64,000 bases of DNA from Micromonospora zamorensis (GTDB taxonomy: Bacteria > Actinomycetota > Actinomycetes > Mycobacteriales > Micromonosporaceae): contig NZ_LT607755.1 in NCBI RefSeq assembly GCF_900090275.1, forward strand, positions 1,054,001-1,118,000, written 5' to 3'. The notes under the pieces are model-generated. The model was not told where the DNA came from. It worked only from the letters and a program-made list of their open reading frames with translations, and searched no databases. Positions 23,452 to 31,333 of the stretch are shown piece after piece. The translations under genes and the position numbers were made by a program. The number at the start of each line of letters is the position of its first letter. The stretch's first letter is position 1.

Positions 23452-26142
23452 TCAGGCCGTCGAGCCGTACAGGTTGATCTCGGCGGCGGAGGCGTACCCG
23501 GCGCCGTTGGCGGCGCGGGTGGTGCGCAGGCGTACGTGCCGGGCCGTGGTGGGAGCGAAGACCGCCGACTTCACTGTGCTGCCGGAGCCGAAGGTGCCGG
23601 CGGCGATCTGGGTCCAGGTGGTGCCGTCGGTGCTGGTCTGGATCTGGTAGTCGGCGATGGTGCCGTTGGTGCCACCGTCCTGGCGGGGCAGGTAGTCGAG
23701 TTTGTCGATGCGGAAGGTGCCGCCGAGGTCGATGGTGATCTGGTGCGGCATGGCGGCGACACCGCCGACGTAGCGGGTGTGCCAGATGGTGGCGGGGTTG
23801 CCGTCGATGGCATTGGCGGCGGCGCCGTTCTCGCCGACCGTCTCGACGCTGTCCGCCGTCGCGGTCCAGCGGGCGCGCGACAGCTGTGGGCTGTCTCCGC
23901 CGCCGATCGCCTCGTCCGTCGGTGCGGCCTGGAAGACGGCCACCTCGAACGGCGCCAGCGTGATGCTCACCGGTGCGGCGGGACCGGACACGAAGCCGGA
24001 TCGGCGCCCGTCGCGTTCGGTGAACTTGTACCGCTGGTGGGTCCCGCCGGGCAGCTCGAAGACCGTCTGCGGGTTGACCGTGAAGCTCTGCGCCGACGCC
24101 GACGGGTTACGCAACATCAGCATGCCTCTGGACGCCCCGGCCGAGGAGTTCCAGGCGGCCGTGCCGTAGACGGCGCCCGCCGCCGGGTCACCGCCGACCC
24201 AGTGCACGTCGCTGAGCAGTCCCTGGTTGGCGCGGGCCCACTTGGCGTTGGCCGCCACGGTGTCCCAGAACCAGGCCGCGCCCGGCCTGCTGGCGTCGAC
24301 GAGCGTGTTGCGCACGTACAGCTCCTGCAGGCTCAGGCCGAGCGCGAAGTAGGCGCGGATGTCCTGCGACACCTCCGCCTGCACGCTGGCCTTGGTCAGG
24401 TCGTAGTCGGCGGTGAACTGTGGTGTGCGGTCGGAGAAGATGACCCCGTGGTTCATCAGGCTCGGGATCGGGAACAGCGGGTTCTGGGTGGCGACGTTGC
24501 GGAACGTCTCCGAGTCGCGATAGTTGACGTAGCGCTGTTGCGCGCTTCCCGCACCGGTCAGCGACGCGTCGTGTCCGTCGCGCCAGATGGAGTCGGTGTA
24601 CCACAACCAGTACGGCGAGCCCCAGGTGCCGACTGTGGCGTTGACGAACACGTCCTTCTGGTGCGCCCGCAGATCCCCCGTCAGCCCGAGCAGTGCCTCG
24701 TAGTCGGCGATGTAACTCGCGTTCGGGCCGGACTGGTAGAGCCCGCCGCCGATGCCGTCGAGCTTGAAGCCGCGTACCCCCTGGTTGTCCATCATGTCGA
24801 AGGCCACCGACCGGAACCGGTCGTAGTAGCGGCTGCCGCCGAGTTTGAACTGACCGCCGCTGTGGGTCTCCAGCCGCTGGTCGGCCGGCTTGCTCGCGTT
24901 GATGGCCTGGCGGGTGGCGGCGCTGGTGCCGTACCCGCCGAACGGCGACATCCACACCGACATCGATGCGCCGTACTGCGCGGCCGCGGCCTTCTGCGGT
25001 GCGAAACCGGTGGGGAACTGGGTCGGGTCGAACGACCAGACGTTCAGGTTCGTCTCGTCGACCCGTGGTGAACGCAGATAGTCCCAGCCGTCGTCGACCC
25101 AGAAGCTGTCGATGGTGGCGCCGCGGTTGCGCAGCTGGGTGCCGAACAGGTTGACGGCCCGGGTCAGCTCGGCGCTGTTGATGACCTCGCCGGGTGGCTT
25201 GAGGTCCAGCCAGCTCTGGTAGTGCAGGAACGTCCGGCGGTCGTGAGCGCGTTCGCGTTGCAGGTAGTACTGGAACGAGCGGCGTAGCTGCCCGGCGGGC
25301 GAGACACCGGTGGAGGCGGTGTACACCCACGACGCGCCCGCGGTGAGATCCCCGGCACGGGGCACCGCGATGTCGACGGTCGACCCGGTCACTGTGGCCT
25401 TCGCCATCGGGTTCTCGATGCCGACGAACACCGTCTCGCCACCGGCCGCGCCGTGCACGACCGGGCTGCCGTCGTCGTTGCCACGCACCCGTGCGTTCGC
25501 CAGGTTGAGTTCCACCAGGCGCAGCGACGTCACGTCGAACGTGCCGGCCACCGAGCGCACAGTGAAGCTGTGCTGCACGGAGTTGGCGCCGCCGCGCAGC
25601 CGCACCTGCCACTGCACGTCGAGGGTCCGCGCCCCGCTGCCGTACCGGAAGGTGGTGGTGACCGCCTTGCCGGCGAAACGTTCCGCGAGCCGTGCCGACG
25701 CCGCGTTCGCCGGCAGGTCGCTGACCACCGGGCCGGCGGAGACCGTCGTGTTCGCCGTCGTGATGGTGCTGCCGTCGGCGAGGGTGAGGGTGAAGAGCCC
25801 ACGGAGGCTCATTGGCACCGTGGTGTTCGCTGCCCGGTTGTCGAACCGGGTCAGCGACACAGTGCTGCCGAGCACGCTCCACGTGGTCGACAGCGCCGCG
25901 TTGGCCAGGGTGAAGCTGCCGCCGGACAGCGACGCCGTCGCCGCTCCCGGTTGGGGGCCGGGGAAGACCAGGCCGGCGGCATCGGTGTAGGTCGGGTCGG
26001 CCGGGACCGCCGCCCCGGCCGGGGCCGGATGGCCCCCGACCGTGGCGACGGCAGCGGCGATCAGAGCCAGGACGATGGTGGGCACGACGAGTCGCCGTGG
26101 CCGTGCTGCCGATGAGGATGGCGGGGGGATGGCGTGCTGCAT
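23452..26142 (-). CDS. GH36-like alpha-galactosidase/alpha-galactosaminidase with F5/8C domain
   Basis: 896-residue secreted enzyme. The ATG at 26142 has TGGAGG upstream, with a signal peptide to about residue 45 (PAPAGAA). The N-terminal half is a large beta-sandwich domain; a barrel follows with FWVDDGWDYL, WMSPFGGYG and GVRGFKLDGIGGG (Asp462 is the candidate nucleophile, in the KxD position of the GH27/GH31/GH36 clan), then TDSIWRDGHD. The C-terminal about 150 residues are an F5/8C module closely similar to that of the GH31 gene. Likely an alpha-galactosidase, or an alpha-GalNAc/GalN-specific member of the clan. Last gene of the GH95-GH29-GH20-GH36 operon, 18 nt after the GH20 stop. Confidence 0.72.
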   Translation of the reverse strand: MQHAIPPPSSSAARPRRLVVPTIVLALIAAAVATVGGHPAPAGAAVPADPTYTDAAGLVFPGPQPGAATASLSGGSFTLANAALSTTWSVLGSTVSLTRFDNRAANTTVPMSLRGLFTLTLADGSTITTANTTVSAGPVVSDLPANAASARLAERFAGKAVTTTFRYGSGARTLDVQWQVRLRGGANSVQHSFTVRSVAGTFDVTSLRLVELNLANARVRGNDDGSPVVHGAAGGETVFVGIENPMAKATVTGSTVDIAVPRAGDLTAGASWVYTASTGVSPAGQLRRSFQYYLQRERAHDRRTFLHYQSWLDLKPPGEVINSAELTRAVNLFGTQLRNRGATIDSFWVDDGWDYLRSPRVDETNLNVWSFDPTQFPTGFAPQKAAAAQYGASMSVWMSPFGGYGTSAATRQAINASKPADQRLETHSGGQFKLGGSRYYDRFRSVAFDMMDNQGVRGFKLDGIGGGLYQSGPNASYIADYEALLGLTGDLRAHQKDVFVNATVGTWGSPYWLWYTDSIWRDGHDASLTGAGSAQQRYVNYRDSETFRNVATQNPLFPIPSLMNHGVIFSDRTPQFTADYDLTKASVQAEVSQDIRAYFALGLSLQELYVRNTLVDASRPGAAWFWDTVAANAKWARANQGLLSDVHWVGGDPAAGAVYGTAAWNSSAGASRGMLMLRNPSASAQSFTVNPQTVFELPGGTHQRYKFTERDGRRSGFVSGPAAPVSITLAPFEVAVFQAAPTDEAIGGGDSPQLSRARWTATADSVETVGENGAAANAIDGNPATIWHTRYVGGVAAMPHQITIDLGGTFRIDKLDYLPRQDGGTNGTIADYQIQTSTDGTTWTQIAAGTFGSGSTVKSAVFAPTTARHVRLRTTRAANGAGYASAAEINLYGSTA

Positions 26143-26160
26143 CGTGCCTCCATCGGTGGT

Positions 26161-28431
26161 TCAGGCGGTGGGGGTGCTCCAGCGCTGGTTGGCGCCGTTG
26201 GTGCAGGGCCAGAGGATGAGGCGGGTGCCGTTGGCGGTCGCGCCGCCGTTGGCGTCGAGACACTTGCCGCCGGTGCGGTAGGTGCTCGTGGCGGTGTCGT
26301 AGGTCCACCGCTGGGTCGTGGCGGTGGTGCAGGTGCCGATCACGATCGTGGTGCCGTCGGCGAGGCTCCCGTTCGCCGGCCACAGGCACTTGCCCAGCGC
26401 GGTGAGGGTGCCGTCGTTACGGTGGGTCCACGTCTGGTTGGCGCCGCTGTTGCAGTCCCAGAGGTTCACCGCGGTGCCGTCGGTGGTGTTGCTGCCGGGG
26501 ATGTCGACGCAACGGCCGCTGGCAGCGCCGGTGATGACGCCCTTCTTCGGGCCGTAGACCTCGAACTCCCAGAGGGAGTAGCCGAAGGTGGTGGCGCGCG
26601 CGGTGCCCTGCATGCGGACGTAGCGGGCGGTGGTGTTGACGAGGTGCTCGTCGGTGCCGCCGTCCCCGGCGGTGACGGTCACCGCGGTGCTCCAGGTGGT
26701 GCCGTTGGTGGACGTCTGGATCTGGTACGCCCGGGCGTAGGCGGCCTCCCAGCGCAGTGCGACGCGGGACAACTCCAGACTGCTGCCGAGGTCGACCTGG
26801 ATCCAGCTCGGGTCGGTGTAGGCCGAGGACCAGCGGGTGCTGATGTCGCCGTCCACCGCCGCCGAGGCCGGGAAGCTGGCCGTCTCGGTCGACGACGCGG
26901 TCACCGGGCGGTTCGTCGCCAGGTTGCCGGTCGCCACCGCCGGGCCGCCGGGAGCCCGGCCGATGCGGTCGATGATCGCCCCGAAGGCGGTGTACGTGGC
27001 GACCGGCTTCGGTGACCCCCAGGTCTGCTGGGCGATCACGCGCAGGATGGTCCGGATGCCCGCCGCGATCTGGTCCTCGGTCTCCGCGTCCGGGTAGTCA
27101 CACCAGATGTGCAGCACAGTGCCGAGGTTGCGGGACGTGTCGCCGACGGTGGTGTTGCCCTGGAACCGGTCCGGGGTCCAGGTCTCGTAGGCCCACGTCA
27201 CGTTCGGCTTGCTGATGGCGGGAACGTAGTAGGTCGGATCCCACGCCTGGTTGGAGATGGTGTGCCCACGGTCCAGCAGGGCCTGCGGGGTGATGCCGTA
27301 GTTGTACCAGACCTCGACGTGGATGTTGGACGCCGGCCGGATGGTGCCGTCGGTGCCGATGCCGTCGTTCCACATGCGGGTGGTCTTGCCGCCGGCGCGG
27401 ACGATGTCGTTGGCCCAGTTGATGAAGCCGTAGTAGGCGTCCTTCGCGGTGGCGTTCGCCCCGTAGGTCGCGCGGGCGTAGGTCAGCAGCTGCGGGTAGG
27501 CCGCGTAGTTGCCGATGTACTCGTCCGCGCCGATGTGCCAGTACCGGCCGGGAAACAGCGGCAGGAACTCGGTGATGAGGTCCCGGGCGAGGGTGTAGGC
27601 ACCCGGCTTGGACAGGTCGAGGTAGTAGGGGTTGCGGTTGCCGTTGGTGTCGGTGAGCTGCAGGTCCGGGTGGTCGGCCAGAATGGCGTTCATGTGGCCG
27701 GGCATGTCGATCTCGGGGATGACCTCGATGTGGTACTGGGCCGCCAGGGCGATGAGGTCGCGGATCTGCTGTTTGGTGTAGAACTGCTCCGACACCACCT
27801 CCGGGTGGGTGGTGCTCTCCAGCCGGAATCCGAACGTGTCGGACAGGTGCAGGTGCAACCGGTTCATCTTCAGGTAGGCGAGCTCCTTGACGTGCCGACG
27901 GAGCCAGTCGACGGTGAAGTACTTGCGACCAACGTCGACCATCATGCCGCGTTCGGACTTGGTCGGGGCGTCGGTGGTCGTGCCCGCCGGCACCGTGCTG
28001 GACTGCTTGAGCAGTTGCAGCACCGTCCGGGTGCCGTAGAAGGCGCCGGCGTCGGTCGAGCCCTGGATGGCGATGCTCGACCCGACAGTCATCGTGTAGC
28101 CCTCGGCGGGTTGGCTGCCGCCCAGGGTCAGCCGGATGTCGCCGGTGGCGGCCGTGCCGGTGGTGACCGGGACGGTGCGGCCGGTCAGGTCCCGCAGGTC
28201 CGCGGCAAAGGTGGCAGCGTCGTCGTTGAGCTGGGCGGTGTACGCGGGATCGACCACGATCCGGGTCGTGGTGCCGAAGGTGTAACTGCCGGTGCCCGCC
28301 GTCCACTGCTTCAGCGCCGGGATCACCTGAAGATCACCCGGTACGGCCGAAGCCGGCGTGGCCGGCACTGTCAACAGTGCGGCGGCGAGTACCCCCACCG
28401 CGCCGGTGACGCTGATACGTCGAAGACGCAT
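26161..28431 (-). CDS. GH20 hexosaminidase with F5/8C and ricin-type modules
   Basis: 756-residue secreted GH20. Start at 28431 with GAGAGGAG upstream, signal peptide about 1-30. The GH20 N-domain is followed by the barrel with PEIDMPGHM and HIGADEY, giving catalytic Asp303 and Glu304. An F5/8C module (about 480-620; DGDISTRWSSAYTDPSWIQVDLG) and a ricin-type trefoil (about 630-756; GKCLDANGGATANGT, ANQRW) complete it. The GADEY variant and module order differ from the other two GH20 genes, suggesting a different aglycone preference, possibly lacto-N-biose-type units. Third gene of the minus-strand operon, 28 nt after the GH29 stop. Confidence 0.9.
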   Translation of the reverse strand: MRLRRISVTGAVGVLAAALLTVPATPASAVPGDLQVIPALKQWTAGTGSYTFGTTTRIVVDPAYTAQLNDDAATFAADLRDLTGRTVPVTTGTAATGDIRLTLGGSQPAEGYTMTVGSSIAIQGSTDAGAFYGTRTVLQLLKQSSTVPAGTTTDAPTKSERGMMVDVGRKYFTVDWLRRHVKELAYLKMNRLHLHLSDTFGFRLESTTHPEVVSEQFYTKQQIRDLIALAAQYHIEVIPEIDMPGHMNAILADHPDLQLTDTNGNRNPYYLDLSKPGAYTLARDLITEFLPLFPGRYWHIGADEYIGNYAAYPQLLTYARATYGANATAKDAYYGFINWANDIVRAGGKTTRMWNDGIGTDGTIRPASNIHVEVWYNYGITPQALLDRGHTISNQAWDPTYYVPAISKPNVTWAYETWTPDRFQGNTTVGDTSRNLGTVLHIWCDYPDAETEDQIAAGIRTILRVIAQQTWGSPKPVATYTAFGAIIDRIGRAPGGPAVATGNLATNRPVTASSTETASFPASAAVDGDISTRWSSAYTDPSWIQVDLGSSLELSRVALRWEAAYARAYQIQTSTNGTTWSTAVTVTAGDGGTDEHLVNTTARYVRMQGTARATTFGYSLWEFEVYGPKKGVITGAASGRCVDIPGSNTTDGTAVNLWDCNSGANQTWTHRNDGTLTALGKCLWPANGSLADGTTIVIGTCTTATTQRWTYDTATSTYRTGGKCLDANGGATANGTRLILWPCTNGANQRWSTPTA

Positions 28432-28459
28432 TGTTCGCTCCTCTCAAAAGGCTGGGAAA

Positions 28460-31243
28460 TCAGCAGGACGCCGGGTTGGCGGTGCTGTCGGTGGCGTACG
28501 CGGTGAGAGTCGCGACCTGCGGGACACCGCGCGCGGCGGTGACCCGCAGCCGCAGCCGGTCGCTGTTCACGGCGGCGGTCAGCGGCACGATCCGCTTGTA
28601 TCCGACCGTTCCGGCGGCGGCGACCTGTTGCCAGCCGCCGTTGATCCAGGCGTCCACGGCGAACGCCTCGATGCGCTGGCCGTTGCCGACCGACTCCTGC
28701 AGCAGGAGCCGGTCGAACGTGCGGGCCCGGCAGGCGGTCAGTTCGACAGCGCCGGTGGTGGCACCACCCGAGGGCGACCAGTACGTGCCCAGGGCCGTGT
28801 CGGTGAGGGCGGCGTGGGTGCCGGTCGCACCCGCCGTGGCGAACAGCTCCCGGCCGTACCGGGCGCGTTGTGCGGTGCCGAACCCGTCGAGGGCCGTGAC
28901 GTCCGGCGCGTCGATCACGCCGGCCCGGTTCGGCGGGACGTTGAGCAGCAGGTTGGCGTTGCGACCCACCGCGTTCTCGTAGAGCTGCATCAGCGCGGCC
29001 GGCTGCTTGACCGAGCCGTTCTGGCCGGCGTGCCAGAACCAGCCGGGTCGGATGGACACGTCCGCCTCGGCCGGATACCAGGACAGGTACGTGACAGTCC
29101 CCAGGTTGCGTCCGATCAGCGCGCTGGAACCCAGGTCACCCGACGCGGCACCGCTGAGCATGTCGTCGTCACGGTTCAACGCGCCGGGATCGGCGCCCTT
29201 GAACGGCAGTGCGCTCCACTCGTCGGCCCGGAACGCCCCGGACTCGGAGCCGACCCAGCGCACGTCCGGGCCGTTGATCGCGATCGTGGCGCCTGGTTGC
29301 AGGGCCCGGATCAGCCGGTACCAGTCACCGACCTGGTACGGCTGCGGGTACGCGGTGTACGGGTTGGCGCCGTCGAACCACACCTCGGCCATCGGCCCGT
29401 ACTCGGTGAGCAGCTCGTAGAGCTGGTTGAGGAAGTAGGCGTTGTAGTCGTCGGCCTGGTACGTGTACGTCTGCGTCGGGGCGCGGGTGTCCCCGGCGAC
29501 GAGCGTCGGGATGGTGACGTTCCGCTTGGCACTGCCGTTGCCGAACCGGTCGCCGCCGCGCCGGCCAGGGATCTCCGCGCCGTCGGCGGGGGAGAGGTAG
29601 AAGCCCACGGCGAGACCGGCCGAGCGGGCGGCGTCGACTGTGGCGCGAAGGATGTCGTTCTGGCTGGTCCGGCCCCACCAGGGGCTGCTGCGCACCGAGT
29701 GGGTGCTGTATCGCGACGGGTAGAGCAGGAACCCGTCGTGGTGCTTGACGGTGAGGATGACCTGCTTGAAACCGTTGCGCTTGAGCACGTCGATCCACTG
29801 TGTCGGGTTGACCACCGTGGGGTTGAACTGGGCCGGGTCCTCGTTCCCACTGCCCCATTCGACGTCGGTGAAGGTGTTCATGCCGTAGTGCAGGAACGCC
29901 GTCAGCTCGCGTTGTTGCCAGGCCAGTTGGGCGGCTGACGGTGTGACCTGGGCTGCCTTCTGCCGGATCCGGTCGAGAGTGTCGCACCGGTCGACGGTGA
30001 TGACGGTGGCCGGTGTGACCGGGCCGCTGCTGCCCGGGTCGCTCGCGCAGCCGGGGGGCGGCGGGGTGCCACCACAGACCGGCGCGTCGAGCTGGAAGTC
30101 GGCCGGACCGGCGGCGCCGGTCATCGACGCGAGGGCGACGGCGTCCAGCGTGCCGTGCCAGCCGCGGTTGCGAGCGCCGGCGTCGTTGCCGAAGGCCAGC
30201 AGACCCTGCGACGCGTTGGCCGCCGCCACCGGTGTGGTGACTGTGGTGCCCACCTGGCAGCCGTTGACGTACGCGACGAGCCGTGCCGCGGTGTCACTCA
30301 CGTACTCGTAGGCCAACGCCACGTGGGTGTCCTGCGTGTCGGCCAGGTTCGGCCCGCTCTGCCGGGTGTCGTGGTACGGCGCGTCCGGCCCGTACATGCC
30401 GAACTCGGTAGTGGTCTGCGAGCCACTGGCGTAGCGGTAGTAGCCGCCGCCGGCGAGGCTGAGCAGCGTGTCGAAGGTGATCGTGGCGCCGCTCTGTCGG
30501 CGTACGACCGCCTCGGCCAGCAGGCTCTTGTTGACGTACTTCGCGCTGGTCACCGGGATCCGTGGGGTGAACCCGATGCCGGTGCCCCCTCCGGTGAGCG
30601 TGACGGTCGTACCGCTGATCACCTCACTGCCGGCCAGCCGGGTGAGCTGCCCGTCGACCAGTTCCCCGGTCGAGGGGGTGTAGCCGGTGGTGGAGGTGAA
30701 CGTGCCGCTGAAGCCGACGTCGAGCAGCGGTTGGTAGTCAGCCGCCGCGACGCGCCACTGCTGGTTGGTGGCGGTGGCGCAGGGCCAGAGGATGAGTCTG
30801 GTGTTGTTGGCGGTGGCACCGCCGTTGGCGTCGAGGCAGGTGCCGGTGGCCTGGTTGCGCAGGGTTCTGGTGGTGGTGTCGTAGGTCCAGCGTTGGTTGG
30901 TGGCGGTGCCGCAGGTGGTGATGGTGGCGGCGGCGCCGGCTGTGGTGCTGGCGGGGGCGAGGCATTTGCCGCGGTTGCGGATGGTGTTGTCGGCTTGGCG
31001 GGTCCAGATCTGGTTGGTCGCTGCGGTGCAGTCCCAGAGGATCAGGGCGGTGCCGTCGGTGGTGGCGGCGCCGGGCACGTCGACACAGCGTCCGCTGGCC
31101 ACTCCCGTGATCGTGCCGTCCCCCGGGGCCGCGGCGGCCGGTGCCGCCCGTGGGGTGAGCTGGACCAGGCAGGTGGCGAGCAGGGCCAGGGCGGCCAGGG
31201 TGGCGCCGCTTGCGCGCGCGCGGCGGCGCAGGGTGCGGGTCAT
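28460..31243 (-). CDS. GH29 alpha-L-fucosidase with N-terminal ricin-type and C-terminal F5/8C modules
   Basis: 927-residue secreted fucosidase from the ATG at 31243 (GGAGAGGA upstream). Order: signal peptide (about 1-38), ricin-type trefoil (about 42-168), LamG-like jelly roll (about 175-390), GH29 barrel (about 430-790), F5/8C-type tail. GH29 signatures are FLHYGMNTF, LTVKHHDGF with the conserved HH, and EVWFDGANPY with nucleophile Asp624. GH29 enzymes hydrolyse alpha-1,3/1,4- or broader fucosides. The trefoil is encoded by a 365-bp stretch almost identical to the end of the neighbouring GH95 gene. Second gene of the operon. Confidence 0.94.
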   Translation of the reverse strand: MTRTLRRRARASGATLAALALLATCLVQLTPRAAPAAAAPGDGTITGVASGRCVDVPGAATTDGTALILWDCTAATNQIWTRQADNTIRNRGKCLAPASTTAGAAATITTCGTATNQRWTYDTTTRTLRNQATGTCLDANGGATANNTRLILWPCATATNQQWRVAAADYQPLLDVGFSGTFTSTTGYTPSTGELVDGQLTRLAGSEVISGTTVTLTGGGTGIGFTPRIPVTSAKYVNKSLLAEAVVRRQSGATITFDTLLSLAGGGYYRYASGSQTTTEFGMYGPDAPYHDTRQSGPNLADTQDTHVALAYEYVSDTAARLVAYVNGCQVGTTVTTPVAAANASQGLLAFGNDAGARNRGWHGTLDAVALASMTGAAGPADFQLDAPVCGGTPPPPGCASDPGSSGPVTPATVITVDRCDTLDRIRQKAAQVTPSAAQLAWQQRELTAFLHYGMNTFTDVEWGSGNEDPAQFNPTVVNPTQWIDVLKRNGFKQVILTVKHHDGFLLYPSRYSTHSVRSSPWWGRTSQNDILRATVDAARSAGLAVGFYLSPADGAEIPGRRGGDRFGNGSAKRNVTIPTLVAGDTRAPTQTYTYQADDYNAYFLNQLYELLTEYGPMAEVWFDGANPYTAYPQPYQVGDWYRLIRALQPGATIAINGPDVRWVGSESGAFRADEWSALPFKGADPGALNRDDDMLSGAASGDLGSSALIGRNLGTVTYLSWYPAEADVSIRPGWFWHAGQNGSVKQPAALMQLYENAVGRNANLLLNVPPNRAGVIDAPDVTALDGFGTAQRARYGRELFATAGATGTHAALTDTALGTYWSPSGGATTGAVELTACRARTFDRLLLQESVGNGQRIEAFAVDAWINGGWQQVAAAGTVGYKRIVPLTAAVNSDRLRLRVTAARGVPQVATLTAYATDSTANPASC
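30754..31118 (-). repeat. 365-bp near-identical ricin-module repeat, copy in GH29 gene
   Basis: Aligned with 31342-31706 at a constant offset of 588, I count 6 mismatches in 365 positions, 3 of them at the far end. It encodes the trefoil module of the GH29 protein. Codons include AGA for Arg and AAA for Lys, which are rarer in neighbouring genes. Confidence 0.92.
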
Positions 31244-31333
31244 GGGGGTGTCCTCTCCGGGAACGGGTCAGGGAGGGGTGGCGCAGAGGTGAGGTGACCT
31301 ACGGGTACGGCCGGCCGGCGGTGAGGGCCGGCG

